From Kaistia geumhonensis (lineage in GTDB: Bacteria > Pseudomonadota > Alphaproteobacteria > Rhizobiales > Kaistiaceae): 64,000 nt of DNA. The stretch spans positions 4,330,501 to 4,394,500 of the forward strand of contig NZ_JAUSWJ010000001.1 of assembly GCF_030815145.1 (NCBI RefSeq), given 5' to 3'. The position numbers were made by a program, and so were the translations under genes. The number at the start of each line of letters is the position of its first letter. The stretch's first letter is position 1. The notes beneath the pieces were generated by a model. The model saw only the letters and a program-made list of their open reading frames with translations. It had not been told where the DNA came from and made no database searches. This document shows positions 31,303-40,392 of the stretch, piece by piece.

Positions 31303-34300
31303 CTGAGCAGGCTCTACCTGTTCGTCGGTGGCTTGATCATCGCCGTGCTGTTCGCGGCGCTGGTGGTGCCGCTCGTGATCGACTGGAACGCGTTCCGCCC
31401 CACCTTCGAGCGCGAAGCGGAAAAGGTGCTGGGCCAGACGGTCCATGTCGATGGCGACGTCACGCTGCGCATCCTGCCGATGCCGTTTCTCGAGGTGACG
31501 GATATCCGGGTCGGTGGCTCGGCCGACCAGCCGATGCTCGAGATCGCGCGGTTCTCCACCAGGGTCGAGCTCATCCCGCTGCTCACCGGCGATATCCGCG
31601 TCGCCGAGATGACCATCGACCGGCCGGTGGCGGCGGTGACGGTGGACGAGACCGGCGCGATCGACTGGCTGAAGCGGAGCGCCGCGTCGCAGAGCCTAGA
31701 CCCCGCGGCCGTGACGCTGCAGCATGTCACCGTCCGCAACGGCGCGGTCTCCTATCTCGACAGCCGTTCGGGGCGTGTGCTGGCGTTCACCTCGATCGAG
31801 GCGGGGATCGATGCGCGCTCGCTGCTCGGCCCGTGGAAGGTCGAGGGCAATCTTGCCGTCGAGGGCCAGCCGACCGGTTTCCGCCTCGCCACCGGCACGC
31901 AGGAGGCGGATGGCTCGATCCGCGCTAAGCTCGACCTTTACCCGACGTCGCTGCCCATCACGGCCAGCGCCGACGGCGTCTTCAACCAGGACGGCAGAGG
32001 GCCGCTCTGGGGCGGCACGTTCACCCTCGCCGAAGTCCTCCCGCCGACGGAGGAGGGCAAGCCGGTGCCGCCGCCGGGCTGGCGGGCGCTCGGCAGTTTC
32101 GAGCTGCGGCCGGACCTGCTGCGCCTGCCCGAGCTGACGCTCGCCGAGGGGCCGGAAGACCGCCCGTTCAGCCTGACCGGGGCCGCGACGATCGCGCTCG
32201 GTGCCGACATGCGCTTCGACGCGGTGTTGAAGTCGCGGCAGGTCGATCTCGATCGTTCGCTCGGAAAGGGGCCGAACGAGCCGGTCGACGTCAACGCAGC
32301 GGGCGCCGCGCTCGTGACGGCTCTGTCGCAGCTTCCGCGCCCGCCGATCCCGGGCCGAGTCGGCTTCGATGTGCCGGGCATCGTGGTGGGTGGCTCGGTG
32401 GTGCAGAACCTCCAGTTCGATGCCGCCACCGATCGCGACGGCTGGCGGATCGAGGAACTGGCCGCCGATCTGCCGGGGCGCACGCGGCTTTCGGCCGACG
32501 GCACGGTCACGACGACACCGACCGTCCGTTTCGTCGGCGGCGTGCGCCTGCGTTCCGACCAGCCATCGATCTTCGCGGCCTGGTGGCGTGGCGCGCCGAC
32601 GGGGACGCGGCTGCCGCTGCAACCCTTCGACATGTCGGGACAGCTCGATGTCGCGCCCGAGGAGATCCGCATCAGCGGCATGACGGCGCGGATGGACGAA
32701 TCGAACATCCGCGGCGGGCTCGACTGGCGGCGCGATGCATCCGGCCGCCGCGATTTCTCGATCGATCTCAAGGCCGACCGCTTCGACTACGATCAGGCGG
32801 CCTCGCTGACAGAGCTGTTCGCCGGCCGCTCGGTCACCGAGAATGGCGGCCTTGCCGACAGTTTCAAGGTGAAGCTCGCCGCGGGCAGCTTCGTGATCGG
32901 CGACACCACGCTCGCCGATGTCTCGGCCGATGGCTCCTATGCCGAGGGCGTGCTTGTCGCCAACCGCTTCCATGTCGGCGATCTCGCCGGCGCAGCGATC
33001 TCGGCCAGCGGAAAGCTGGCGGATCTCGGAACGCTGCCGAGCGGCCAGCTTTCGGCGACCATCGACGCCCGTGACATGTCCGGGCTCGCCTCCGTCGTCG
33101 AGCGCGTCCTGCCAGAAAGTTCATTGTCGGCCTGGCTGTCTGCAGCCGCGCCGGCGCTGCGGGACACGAAGCTCACCGCCGTGGCCAATGCGGCGGCGAC
33201 CGACGAGCGGACGAACGCGAACATCACTCTGAACGGCATCGCGGGCGGCAGCTCGGTCGATGTCGCGCTCGGGCTCACCGGCGCCGTGTCGGACTGGCGC
33301 AACGGCGCGGTGAAGCTCTCGGCGGCGGTCGAGAATCCGGACGCAGGCGTCGCGCTGCGCCAGGCGGGCTTCGCCGCGCGCGACGTCGATGCGCCGGGTC
33401 CGCTACGCCTGACGGTGGAAGGCGGCGGTCCGCTCGCCTCGGGCGTTCCGCTGAGCATCAAGGGCGCGATCGCCGGTGTCGACTACGATCTCGAGGGGCG
33501 GTTCGCGGTCGCGGAGGACGAGACGCCGCGCTTCGCCGGCACAGTCGCGCTCTCGGGTGCCGACGCGGCCACGCTGGTGGCGTTGGTCGCCGGCCCCGTT
33601 CCGGGCCTCGGTGCTCCCGCGGCCCTGGAGATCGGAGGTCCGCTCGACATCGTGCCGACGCGCCTTGCCCTCACGCTGGAGAAGGGGCGGCTCGGCGCAG
33701 GCGAGGCGACCGGATCGCTGGTGCTGGCGAAGGCAGGCGAGCGTTGGGGTGTCGACGGCGATCTCACCCTCGCTTCGCTCGATCTCGGCGCGCTCGCAGG
33801 TTTCGGCCTCGGCCTCGTTCCGGAAGCTGTCGCCGGCGGCTGGTCCGATGCGCCCTTCGCGAGCCCCGCTGTTTCGGGCCTCGATGCGGCGATCGGGCTC
33901 AAGGCCGCGACGCTGACCATCGCAAGCGGCATCGCGGTCGAGAACGCCATCGGCAATCTCAACCGGTCCGATGGCCGCCTCGATCTTTCGCTGGCCGCCG
34001 GAACGATCGCCGGCGGCGCGGCGACCGGCGCGTTGTCGATCACACCCGCCGACGGAGCCGCGGGTATCTCGGGCCAGTTCGCGATCAAGGGTGGCCGTCT
34101 TGGCGATTTCGTCTGGCAGACGGGTGGCAAGCCGGTGCTTTCGGGGCCGCTCGACCTTTCGGCGCAGTTCGAGGGCAGCGGCCGGTCGCTGGCTGGTGTC
34201 GTCGCGACGCTCTCGGGCGGCGGCTCGATCGGCATCGGCGCCGGCAGCGCTGCCGAGACCGATCCTGGCGCCTTCGCCGCCACCGTCGCCGCGGCCGAGA

Positions 34301-35277
34301 GCGGCCGCGATCTCGACGAGGCTGCGCTCGGCAAGATGTTCTCCGGTTTCCTCGATGCCGCGCCGTTGGCCTTCAGCCGTGTCGACGGAGCCTTCTCGAT
34401 CGTTGCCGGCATCGTTCGCGCGCCCAATCTCGACATCACGGCCGACGGCGCCACCGTCGCCGGAGGCCTGACGATCGACTTGAACGATCTGTCGCTGGCC
34501 AGCCGCTGGACGCTGGCGGCGGTCTCGGGCGCCGACGAGGCGACCGGAGCGCTGCCACAGGTCTCGATCGCCTATGACGGGCCGCTTTCGGCGCCCGAGC
34601 GCTCGCTCGACGTGTCACCGTTGCAGAATTTCCTGCAGCTTCGGGCGGCGCAGCGCGAGATGCAGCGGATCGAGAAGCTGCAGAGCGAAATCCTCGAGAA
34701 GGAGAAGCTCGGTCGCCTGCTGCGCGCCGGCCGCGACGAGGATCGCCGAAAGGCCGAGGCAGAGAAGCGCGCCGCCGAGGCAGCCGCCGCTGCCGCAGAG
34801 GCGGAGCGCAAGGCCGCCGAGGAAGAGGCCGTGCGTGCGGAGGCGGAACGGCTTGCGAGAGCCGAGGCCGAGCGGCAGGCCGCTGCCGAGGCTCAGCGTC
34901 AGGCGGAGGCGCGGGCCGCGGAGGAGGCTCAGGCCGCCGACGAAGCGCGGCGAAAGGCGGAAGAGGCGCGGATCGCGGCGGAAGCGGCCGAGAAGGCCGC
35001 GGCCGAGGCGAAGGCGCGGGCGGAGGATGCGGCGAAGAAGAAGGCTGCCGCCGACGCCCTCGTGAAGGAGAAAGCGCAGGGCGCGAAGGACGCGGCCGCC
35101 GCGTCGGCTGCGACCAAGAAGCAGGGCGACGCCGACGCCAAGGTCATCGATGCCGCCAAGGCGGATGCCGAAGCAGCCAAGGCCGCGGCCGAAGCGGAGG
35201 CCAAGGCCAATGCCGATGCGATCCGGCGGGCACAGGAAGTGTTGAAGCTCTCGCCGGAACATCTGCAGGGGCAGTAA
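31303..35277 (+). CDS. Very large AsmA-family inner-membrane/periplasmic protein with coiled-coil tail
   Basis: 1,324 residues. One N-terminal membrane anchor (SRLYLFVGGLIIAVLFAALV) is followed by the AsmA domain (VDWNAF-type start, then FEREAEKVLGQTV) and a long repetitive beta-rich AsmA/TamB-like body ending with the AsmA_2 region. From about residue 1110 it becomes an Ala/Glu/Lys-rich coiled coil. AsmA-like proteins are proposed lipid-transfer bridges to the outer membrane. The start is probably CTG at 31303, seven bases after GGAGG; the nearest other start, TTG 31333, would cut the anchor short. The last 23 residues recur in the protein at 45111-45953. Confidence 0.85.
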   Translation: MSRLYLFVGGLIIAVLFAALVVPLVIDWNAFRPTFEREAEKVLGQTVHVDGDVTLRILPMPFLEVTDIRVGGSADQPMLEIARFSTRVELIPLLTGDIRVAEMTIDRPVAAVTVDETGAIDWLKRSAASQSLDPAAVTLQHVTVRNGAVSYLDSRSGRVLAFTSIEAGIDARSLLGPWKVEGNLAVEGQPTGFRLATGTQEADGSIRAKLDLYPTSLPITASADGVFNQDGRGPLWGGTFTLAEVLPPTEEGKPVPPPGWRALGSFELRPDLLRLPELTLAEGPEDRPFSLTGAATIALGADMRFDAVLKSRQVDLDRSLGKGPNEPVDVNAAGAALVTALSQLPRPPIPGRVGFDVPGIVVGGSVVQNLQFDAATDRDGWRIEELAADLPGRTRLSADGTVTTTPTVRFVGGVRLRSDQPSIFAAWWRGAPTGTRLPLQPFDMSGQLDVAPEEIRISGMTARMDESNIRGGLDWRRDASGRRDFSIDLKADRFDYDQAASLTELFAGRSVTENGGLADSFKVKLAAGSFVIGDTTLADVSADGSYAEGVLVANRFHVGDLAGAAISASGKLADLGTLPSGQLSATIDARDMSGLASVVERVLPESSLSAWLSAAAPALRDTKLTAVANAAATDERTNANITLNGIAGGSSVDVALGLTGAVSDWRNGAVKLSAAVENPDAGVALRQAGFAARDVDAPGPLRLTVEGGGPLASGVPLSIKGAIAGVDYDLEGRFAVAEDETPRFAGTVALSGADAATLVALVAGPVPGLGAPAALEIGGPLDIVPTRLALTLEKGRLGAGEATGSLVLAKAGERWGVDGDLTLASLDLGALAGFGLGLVPEAVAGGWSDAPFASPAVSGLDAAIGLKAATLTIASGIAVENAIGNLNRSDGRLDLSLAAGTIAGGAATGALSITPADGAAGISGQFAIKGGRLGDFVWQTGGKPVLSGPLDLSAQFEGSGRSLAGVVATLSGGGSIGIGAGSAAETDPGAFAATVAAAESGRDLDEAALGKMFSGFLDAAPLAFSRVDGAFSIVAGIVRAPNLDITADGATVAGGLTIDLNDLSLASRWTLAAVSGADEATGALPQVSIAYDGPLSAPERSLDVSPLQNFLQLRAAQREMQRIEKLQSEILEKEKLGRLLRAGRDEDRRKAEAEKRAAEAAAAAAEAERKAAEEEAVRAEAERLARAEAERQAAAEAQRQAEARAAEEAQAADEARRKAEEARIAAEAAEKAAAEAKARAEDAAKKKAAADALVKEKAQGAKDAAAASAATKKQGDADAKVIDAAKADAEAAKAAAEAEAKANADAIRRAQEVLKLSPEHLQGQ

Positions 35278-35291
35278 TCCTGCGGCGGGGT

Positions 35292-35510
35292 TCAGGCGGA
35301 GGCTCTACCTGAGCGAAACCAGTCCAGCGCCGCGAGGCGAAGGGCGGATGACAGGTTGACGCCGGGCGCTCGCGCGCCGTCGATCTCGGCGACGAGGGCA
35401 GCGACGGAGAGACCGCGCGCCGCGGCGATCTCGCCGAGCGCTTCCCAGAAGGGGTCCTCGATCGAGATCGAAGTCCGGTGTCCGGCGATCGCGATCGAGC
35501 GCTTCCTCAT
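35292..35510 (-). CDS. Ribbon-helix-helix domain protein (RHH_4-like)
   Basis: 72 residues. A short strand (RTSISIEDPFWEAL) and two helices (LGEIAAARGLSVAALVAEI) form a ribbon-helix-helix fold, as in rhizobial proteins encoded beside fumC. Probably DNA-binding; its target is unknown. Its ATG overlaps the stop of the upstream DUF4169 gene by four bases, indicating translational coupling. It ends 14 bases from the convergent asmA gene. Confidence 0.75.
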   Translation of the reverse strand: MRKRSIAIAGHRTSISIEDPFWEALGEIAAARGLSVAALVAEIDGARAPGVNLSSALRLAALDWFRSGRASA

Positions 35511-35701
35511 GATCGGTCCGGCTCGTCACCGTCACGGCGATGGCCGTCGAGCAGCCTCGCCTTGCGGGCAGCCTCCTCGGCTTCGGCTTCCTTCTCCGCC
35601 TTCGTGCGGCCGAAGCGGACACGGTTCTCGGCAGCCTGCGCCTCCTTCTCGGCGCGGGCCTTCTGCTTGCGGAAGCGGTTCAGGTTGATCGGGTCGGGCA
35701 T
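35507..35701 (-). CDS. DUF4169 family protein
   Basis: 64 residues, highly charged. It begins MPDPINLNRFRKQKARAEKE, the family's conserved opening, and is mostly Lys/Glu/Arg helix, probably a single amphipathic or coiled helix. Function unknown. It is the middle gene of a fumC-DUF4169-RHH set on the minus strand, an arrangement common in Hyphomicrobiales. A TTG two codons upstream is an alternative start. Confidence 0.8.
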   Translation of the reverse strand: MPDPINLNRFRKQKARAEKEAQAAENRVRFGRTKAEKEAEAEEAARKARLLDGHRRDGDEPDRS

Positions 35702-35780
35702 GGTCAAAAGCCGAAGCGTTGCCGATCGCCACGCTCACGTGTGATCGGCACAGTCGTCGTCGCCTCGAACCTCCGAATGT

Positions 35781-37169
35781 TCATTTTGGTCCGATCATGT
35801 CCTCTGGACGCACGATTGTGTCGAATTCTGTTGCGGTGACATAGCCGCCGCCGACGGCTTCCTCGCGCAGCGTGGTGCCGTTCTTGTGCGCGGTCTTGGC
35901 GATCTTGGCGGCGTTGTCGTAGCCGATCTTCGGCGCCAGCGCGGTGACGAGCATCAGCGAGCGCTCGACTCCGTGGCGGATATTGTCGAGGCGAGGCTCG
36001 ATTCCGACGACGCAGTTGTCGGTGAAGGAGACGGCGCCGTCGGCGAGCAGGCGGACGGACTGCAGGAAGTTGTACGCCATCAACGGGTTGTAGACGTTGA
36101 GCTCGAAATGGCCCTGGCTGTCGGCGAAGGTGAGGGCGGCGTTGTTGCCGAACACCTGCACGCAGACCTGGGTCAGCGCCTCGCACTGCGTCGGGTTCAC
36201 CTTGCCGGGCATGATCGACGAACCGGGTTCGTTCTCGGGCAGCGACAGCTCGCCGAGGCCGGCGCGCGGGCCGGAGCCGAGCAGGCGGATATCGTTGGCG
36301 ATCTTGAACAGCGAAGCGGCGACGGTGTTGAGCGCGCCATGGCTGAACACCATCGCGTCATGGGCGGCGAGCGCCTCGAACTTGTTGGGCGCGCTCGTGA
36401 AAGGGAGTCCTGTGATCGCGGCGATGCGGTCGGCGACCTGCTCGGCGAAGCCGACCGGCGCGTTGAGGCCCGTGCCGACCGCGGTGCCGCCCTGGGCGAG
36501 TTCCATCAGCGCCGGCAGCGTCAGCTCGATCCGGGCGATGCCGTTCTCGACCTGCTTGGCATAGCCAGAGAATTCCTGGCCGAGCGTCAGCGGGGTGGCG
36601 TCCTGCGTATGGGTGCGGCCGATCTTGACGATATCCGACCAGGCTTTCGCCTTGGCGTCGAGGGCGGCGTGGAGGTGCTTCAGCGCCGGAATGAGCGTCG
36701 CGACGATTTCCTCGGCAGCCGCAACATGCATCGCCGTCGGATAGGTATCGTTCGACGACTGGCTCATATTGACGTGGTCGTTGGGATGGACCGGCTTCTT
36801 CGATCCCATGACGCCGCCAAGCATCTCGATCGCGCGGTTCGAGATGACCTCGTTGGCGTTCATGTTCGACTGCGTGCCGGAACCGGTCTGCCAGACCGCG
36901 AGCGGGAAATGATCGTCGAGCTTGCCGTCGATTACTTCCTGCGCCGCGGCGACGATGACCGTGCCGATCGCAGGATCGAGCCGGCCGAGCGCCATGTTGA
37001 CCTCGGCCGCGGCGCGCTTGACGACGCCGAGGGCGCGGACGACCGGCTTCGGCTGCTTCTCGATGCCGATCTTGAAATTGCCGAGCGAGCGCTGCGCCTG
37101 CGCGCCCCAGTAGCGGTCCGAGGCAACCTCGATGGGGCCGAACGTATCTGTCTCGATCCGGGTCGTCAT
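35781..37169 (-). CDS. fumC: Class II fumarate hydratase
   Basis: 462 residues. The fumarase/aspartase signature [11 protein letters not shown] and the other two conserved blocks ([13 protein letters not shown], then [14 protein letters not shown] and [14 protein letters not shown]) are intact. It interconverts fumarate and L-malate as an iron-independent homotetramer in the TCA cycle. The ATG gives [15 protein letters not shown]; the open frame upstream is non-coding. It heads the small DUF4169-RHH unit. Confidence 0.97.
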   Translation of the reverse strand: MTTRIETDTFGPIEVASDRYWGAQAQRSLGNFKIGIEKQPKPVVRALGVVKRAAAEVNMALGRLDPAIGTVIVAAAQEVIDGKLDDHFPLAVWQTGSGTQSNMNANEVISNRAIEMLGGVMGSKKPVHPNDHVNMSQSSNDTYPTAMHVAAAEEIVATLIPALKHLHAALDAKAKAWSDIVKIGRTHTQDATPLTLGQEFSGYAKQVENGIARIELTLPALMELAQGGTAVGTGLNAPVGFAEQVADRIAAITGLPFTSAPNKFEALAAHDAMVFSHGALNTVAASLFKIANDIRLLGSGPRAGLGELSLPENEPGSSIMPGKVNPTQCEALTQVCVQVFGNNAALTFADSQGHFELNVYNPLMAYNFLQSVRLLADGAVSFTDNCVVGIEPRLDNIRHGVERSLMLVTALAPKIGYDNAAKIAKTAHKNGTTLREEAVGGGYVTATEFDTIVRPEDMIGPK

Positions 37170-37330
37170 GCTGCGCTCCTGGCCAGACGCGCTGGCCGCT
37201 TTCATGGCTCGAATGGCGTCGCCGCAGGCAGGATGGCCCGGCCGGGCGGGGGATGGCGGCTGTCTAGCATGCGCTTTTCCCGGCTGCCAAGGCGACGTGA
37301 CGGCGCTGCTGCCGCAATGCGGCATCGAGT

Positions 37331-39004
37331 TCAGCCGGTCTGCCGGCCGGCACTCTCCAATCCCGCCCCGAGCCCGGCGCGCTCGGCCGGCGCTGGTTCG
37401 TCCGCCTGCCGCGAGACCGGCGCGCCGAGCGGAGTTTCGACCGCACGGAGCGCGACGGCCAGGCGGTGGATGAGCCAGACCGCGCGCTCGAACAGGCTCG
37501 TCGCGAGAAGAAGGCGCTGCGCGTCGTGCTCTGCGCCCAGCGCGGTCGTTGCGAGCGATCCGCGCAGCGCGTTCAGATGCTCGCTGCGGTCGGCCGTGAG
37601 GGCGATCAGGAACTCGTAGTCGCCGTCGTCGGCTGCACCGGTTTCCGCGAGTTGCAGGACCATCAGGCGCAGGCTCTCGGAGAGATCGAAGGCGAGGCGC
37701 GGCAGCGTGGCGAAGGACAGGATCACGTCGGAGAAATCGGCGAGCGCATCCTGCAGCGAGCGCACGCCTTCGAGCCGCGCCTGCTGGCCGAGCGCGGCTT
37801 CGAGATCCGCCCCCGACAGCCCGCGGCCGATCAGCTGGACGAGGAAGGCGTCGGTCGTCGCTGCCACGGCCGAGCCGCCGCGCCACAGCAGGCGGATGTC
37901 GGCCGGGCTTGCGACATCAGCCACGTCGAGATCCGGCAACAGCGCGCCGAGCCTGGCAACGAGGTCTCCGATCTCGCGCGACGAAAGATCGAGCGCGCCG
38001 GCGGGATCGGCCGTCGCGGCGGGATCGATGAACCGCGGCCGCGAGACGCTGTCTTCCAGCGAGGGCGGGCTGAAGCGGTCGGCGAACCGTTCCGCAAGGT
38101 CCCGAAACATCGTCACCGGCAGCGCCCCGGCGAGCTGCAGGACGAGGAACAGCATCGAGACCGAGGCCGGCGCCTCGCCCGCTCCGGCCTCGACGAAGAG
38201 CAGCGAGGGATCGAGCCCGAAGGCCGGCACTGCGTACCAGAGCAACAGCAGGAGACCGGAGCCGATCGCCTTGACCAGGATGTGGACATAGCAGAGCTGG
38301 CGTCCGACGCCGGAAAGACCGCCGGCGGCGACGAGGCTGGCGATGCCCGAGCCGAGATTGGCGCCCACGACGAGAAAGAAGCAGTCGTCCAGCTCGACGA
38401 AGCCGGCGCGGAGGCCCGCGAGAGCCAGGATGGCGGCGGTCGACGAGGATTGCGTCACGAGCGCCACCGCGACGCCGATGGCGAGGCTGACGAGGGGCGG
38501 CAGCGTGTCGGCGAAAGCGGCCAGCGCATCGATATCGACAGTCCGCGGCGCGGCCTTGATGAAGTCGATGCCGAGAAAGAGCAGGGCGAGGCCGAGCAGG
38601 ACGCCCATCCAGTCGCGCAGCCGTCCCTTGCGGTCGAGGCCGGCCTGATAGCCGAGACCGACGAAGCCGACGAGCATCAGCGCCGCGAGGTGGAAGTCGA
38701 TGGCGGCCATGACGACGAGCGCCGCGGTGCCGACATTGCCGCCGGCGACGATCGGGATCGCGTCGCGGGTCGTCAGTGCGCGGCCGCGCACTAGATTGCC
38801 CGAGATGACCGCGACCGCGTTGCTGGACTGCGTGACGATTCCGGCGACACAGCCGACCAGGAAGCCGGCGAGCGGCGAGGCGGTCGAGCGCTGGAGCAAC
38901 TCGCGGAGCCGGCCACCGAGCGCCTGCTGCAGATTGGCGGACAACAGCTTCAGTCCGACAAAGAGCAGCCCGAGACCGGCCAGCAGTTCGCCAAGGCTCG
39001 TCAC
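37331..39004 (-). CDS. Na/Pi cotransporter family protein (NptA-like) with PhoU-like C-terminus
   Basis: 557 residues from a GTG. About eight to nine hydrophobic helices carry the duplicated QSS motifs of the Na/phosphate symporter family ([14 protein letters not shown] and [11 protein letters not shown]). From about residue 330 there is a soluble helical region resembling PhoU. It probably takes up phosphate with sodium, or exports it, across the inner membrane. The start is uncertain: the frame is open upstream, with another GTG ten codons before. It lies between fumC and sspB. Confidence 0.85.
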   Translation of the reverse strand: MTSLGELLAGLGLLFVGLKLLSANLQQALGGRLRELLQRSTASPLAGFLVGCVAGIVTQSSNAVAVISGNLVRGRALTTRDAIPIVAGGNVGTAALVVMAAIDFHLAALMLVGFVGLGYQAGLDRKGRLRDWMGVLLGLALLFLGIDFIKAAPRTVDIDALAAFADTLPPLVSLAIGVAVALVTQSSSTAAILALAGLRAGFVELDDCFFLVVGANLGSGIASLVAAGGLSGVGRQLCYVHILVKAIGSGLLLLLWYAVPAFGLDPSLLFVEAGAGEAPASVSMLFLVLQLAGALPVTMFRDLAERFADRFSPPSLEDSVSRPRFIDPAATADPAGALDLSSREIGDLVARLGALLPDLDVADVASPADIRLLWRGGSAVAATTDAFLVQLIGRGLSGADLEAALGQQARLEGVRSLQDALADFSDVILSFATLPRLAFDLSESLRLMVLQLAETGAADDGDYEFLIALTADRSEHLNALRGSLATTALGAEHDAQRLLLATSLFERAVWLIHRLAVALRAVETPLGAPVSRQADEPAPAERAGLGAGLESAGRQTG

Positions 39005-39234
39005 GTCACGCCATCCGGAGGTCACGAGGCAGTGCGCCCGCCTGCCGGTCGACCTGTCCCGGCGAAGCGGCAGCGCAGCCGGGGCGGCGCATCGAGCGTG
39101 CTTCGGCGATCCACATGACAGGCGTGTGACAGCAGCGCATTGCAAGGCTGACCGTCAGGCTCGCTCGACCGGGGCACCGGAACGTGTGCCTCGGTGTGGG
39201 GTCGATACAGGGTGCCGTCAGGTGGCCGAGGTGG

Positions 39235-39744
39235 TCAGGTCTTCTTGCGGAATGCGTCGAGGCGGACGACCTGCGCCTCGCCCGTCTTCTCCGGCTCGGC
39301 GGCATCGGCGGCCGGCGGGTCGAACACGAGCGCCGAGGCCTCGACCTCGTCCATCTCGCGGCTCGCCTCTTCGACGCCCGCGTCGGCCGGAGCCGTCTCG
39401 AACTGGAGGCCGAACTGCACGGACGGGTCGACGAAGCCCTTGATGGCTGCGAAGGGGACGAGCAGGCGCTCGGGAACGCCATTGAAGGAAAGGCCGACCT
39501 CGAACGCATGTTCGGTGACCGTGAGGTCCCAGAACTGATGCTGGAGGACGATCGTCATCTCTTCCGGGTACTGCGCGAGCATGCGGCTCGAGATGCGCAC
39601 GCCGGGCGCGCGGGTCTCGAAGGTGATGTAGAAGTGATGCTCGCCGGGAAGCCCGGTCTTCGCGACCTCGGAAAGGACCTTCCTCACGACGCCCCGGAGC
39701 GCGTCCTGGGCAAGGATATCGTAGCGGATCAGATCCTCAGGCAT
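39235..39744 (-). CDS. sspB: Alpha-type SspB, ClpXP adaptor for ssrA-tagged proteins
   Basis: 169 residues. The substrate-binding domain contains LPGEHHFYITFETRAPGV and YPEEMTIVLQHQFWDLTV, matching Caulobacter SspB-alpha, followed by an acidic linker and the ClpX-docking XB peptide VVRLDAFRKK at the very end. It binds the tmRNA tag and delivers tagged proteins to ClpXP. The ATG (MPEDLIRYD) has AAGGAA upstream; an in-frame ATG six codons earlier is less likely. The gene sits 45 bases downstream of ssrA on the same strand. Confidence 0.92.
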   Translation of the reverse strand: MPEDLIRYDILAQDALRGVVRKVLSEVAKTGLPGEHHFYITFETRAPGVRISSRMLAQYPEEMTIVLQHQFWDLTVTEHAFEVGLSFNGVPERLLVPFAAIKGFVDPSVQFGLQFETAPADAGVEEASREMDEVEASALVFDPPAADAAEPEKTGEAQVVRLDAFRKKT

Positions 39745-39788
39745 TCCCACCGTTCCTTGCATCCCGGCCGCTTCCGGACGGGAGAATG

Positions 39789-39819
39789 AAAGTGGAGGCT
39801 TCTGTTGCCAGGTGCCTCC
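39789..39819 (-). terminator. Terminator or 3' hairpin of ssrA
   Basis: On the minus strand GGAGGC (39819-39814) pairs with GCCTCC (39799-39794) and is followed by ACTTTCATT. It falls between the tmRNA coding piece and the sspB start. The T-tract is weak, so some read-through into sspB is possible. Confidence 0.65.
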
Positions 39820-40119
39820 GGACCCCGCCTTACAGTGCTACCCGCAAGGACTTTGATTTCGGTACCAGCACCGCATTACGCGGCGACGGCCACCGGAGCA
39901 TAGTTGTCATTCGCAACTATAGGTTTGGTCCGATATCGGCGGTACCATGCCGAGCGAAAGTGCACCCTTTACGCCCTCGTCGATCCTATTTCGCCCCCGC
40001 CGAAGGCCACCCGCGCGATGCGCTGGCCGATGGACTTGGGTGGAGGCGCCGGGTACCGCCCCCGGGTCCGATGGGTTTATTACGATGACCATTTATCGCC
40101 ATAGCCGGCTTTCACCGGC
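39790..40119 (-). ncRNA. ssrA: Circularly permuted two-piece tmRNA (alpha-type)
   Basis: On the minus strand the acceptor piece comes first and the coding piece second. The coding piece starts GGGGGCG (39998-39992), which pairs over seven bases with CGCCTCC (40048-40042) of the acceptor piece; the third pair is G-U, the alanine identity element. The T arm is CCGGG-GGCGGTA-CCCGG (40065-40049). After the discriminator A the encoded bases are CCC, so the CCA end needs processing. About 40 bases (39999-40038) are excised between the pieces. The tag frame is 39876-39914. The 5' end is inferred from the promoter and the 3' end from the terminator. Confidence 0.95.
39876..39914 (-). other. tmRNA proteolysis-tag reading frame, peptide ANDNYAPVAVAA
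   Basis: From the resume codon GCG the frame reads A-N-D-N-Y-A-P-V-A-V-A-A then TAA. With the alanine carried by the tmRNA itself the tag is A-ANDNYAPVAVAA. The AANDNY head fits the SspB-alpha binding site and the AVAA end fits ClpX recognition, as in the Caulobacter tag. Confidence 0.93.
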
Positions 40120-40125
40120 GATGAA

Positions 40126-40154
40126 GATATAGGGGATCGCCTCCGCGCTGTGAA
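40126..40154 (-). promoter_or_regulatory. ssrA promoter
   Basis: On the minus strand CTTCACA holds the -35 (TTCACA, 40154-40149) and CTATAT(C) the -10 (TATATC, 40131-40126), separated by exactly 17 bases. This is close to the alphaproteobacterial housekeeping consensus CTTGAC-N17-CTATAT and predicts transcription starting near 40119. Confidence 0.75.
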
Positions 40155-40365
40155 GGTGGCGGGGCCGATGGCGAGCGCCGCGACGTGCGCTATCCACGTC
40201 CGCCTTGCCGATGATGCCGGATCGCCACAGAAATCTGTCATCTCGCAGATGCAGCATGAACCGGCTTGACCGACGCGCGTTGCAGGGGGAAATTCGATTC
40301 AATCAACGCATCCGTCCGCCTGCTGCGGGCCGGCGGAGCTTCCACACACATAGACCCGTTTCCCG

Positions 40366-40392
40366 AACCGCCTGACGTCAGCGGCGGTTTTC
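40366..40392 (+). terminator. Terminator-like hairpin just before a Bcr/CflA gene
   Basis: AACCGCC (40366-40372) pairs with GGCGGTT (40383-40389) and is followed by TTC. It lies 20 bases before the transporter start codon and no plus-strand gene precedes it, since the neighbour upstream is the minus-strand ssrA. It could attenuate the transporter transcript. The remaining bases 40155-40365 show no gene. Confidence 0.45.

Noticed and set aside
34740-35210. GC-rich quasi-repetitive DNA at the end of the AsmA gene as a DNA repeat array
   Set aside because: The repetition follows from Ala/Glu/Lys codons of a coiled coil; there is no fixed repeat unit as in a tandem or CRISPR array.
39907-40092. 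A 61-codon minus-strand frame in the sspB upstream region
   Set aside because: It lies wholly inside the tmRNA gene and would cross the excised spacer.
40093-40302. A 69-codon minus-strand frame upstream of ssrA
   Set aside because: It overlaps the ssrA promoter and 5' end and has no ribosome site or recognisable composition.
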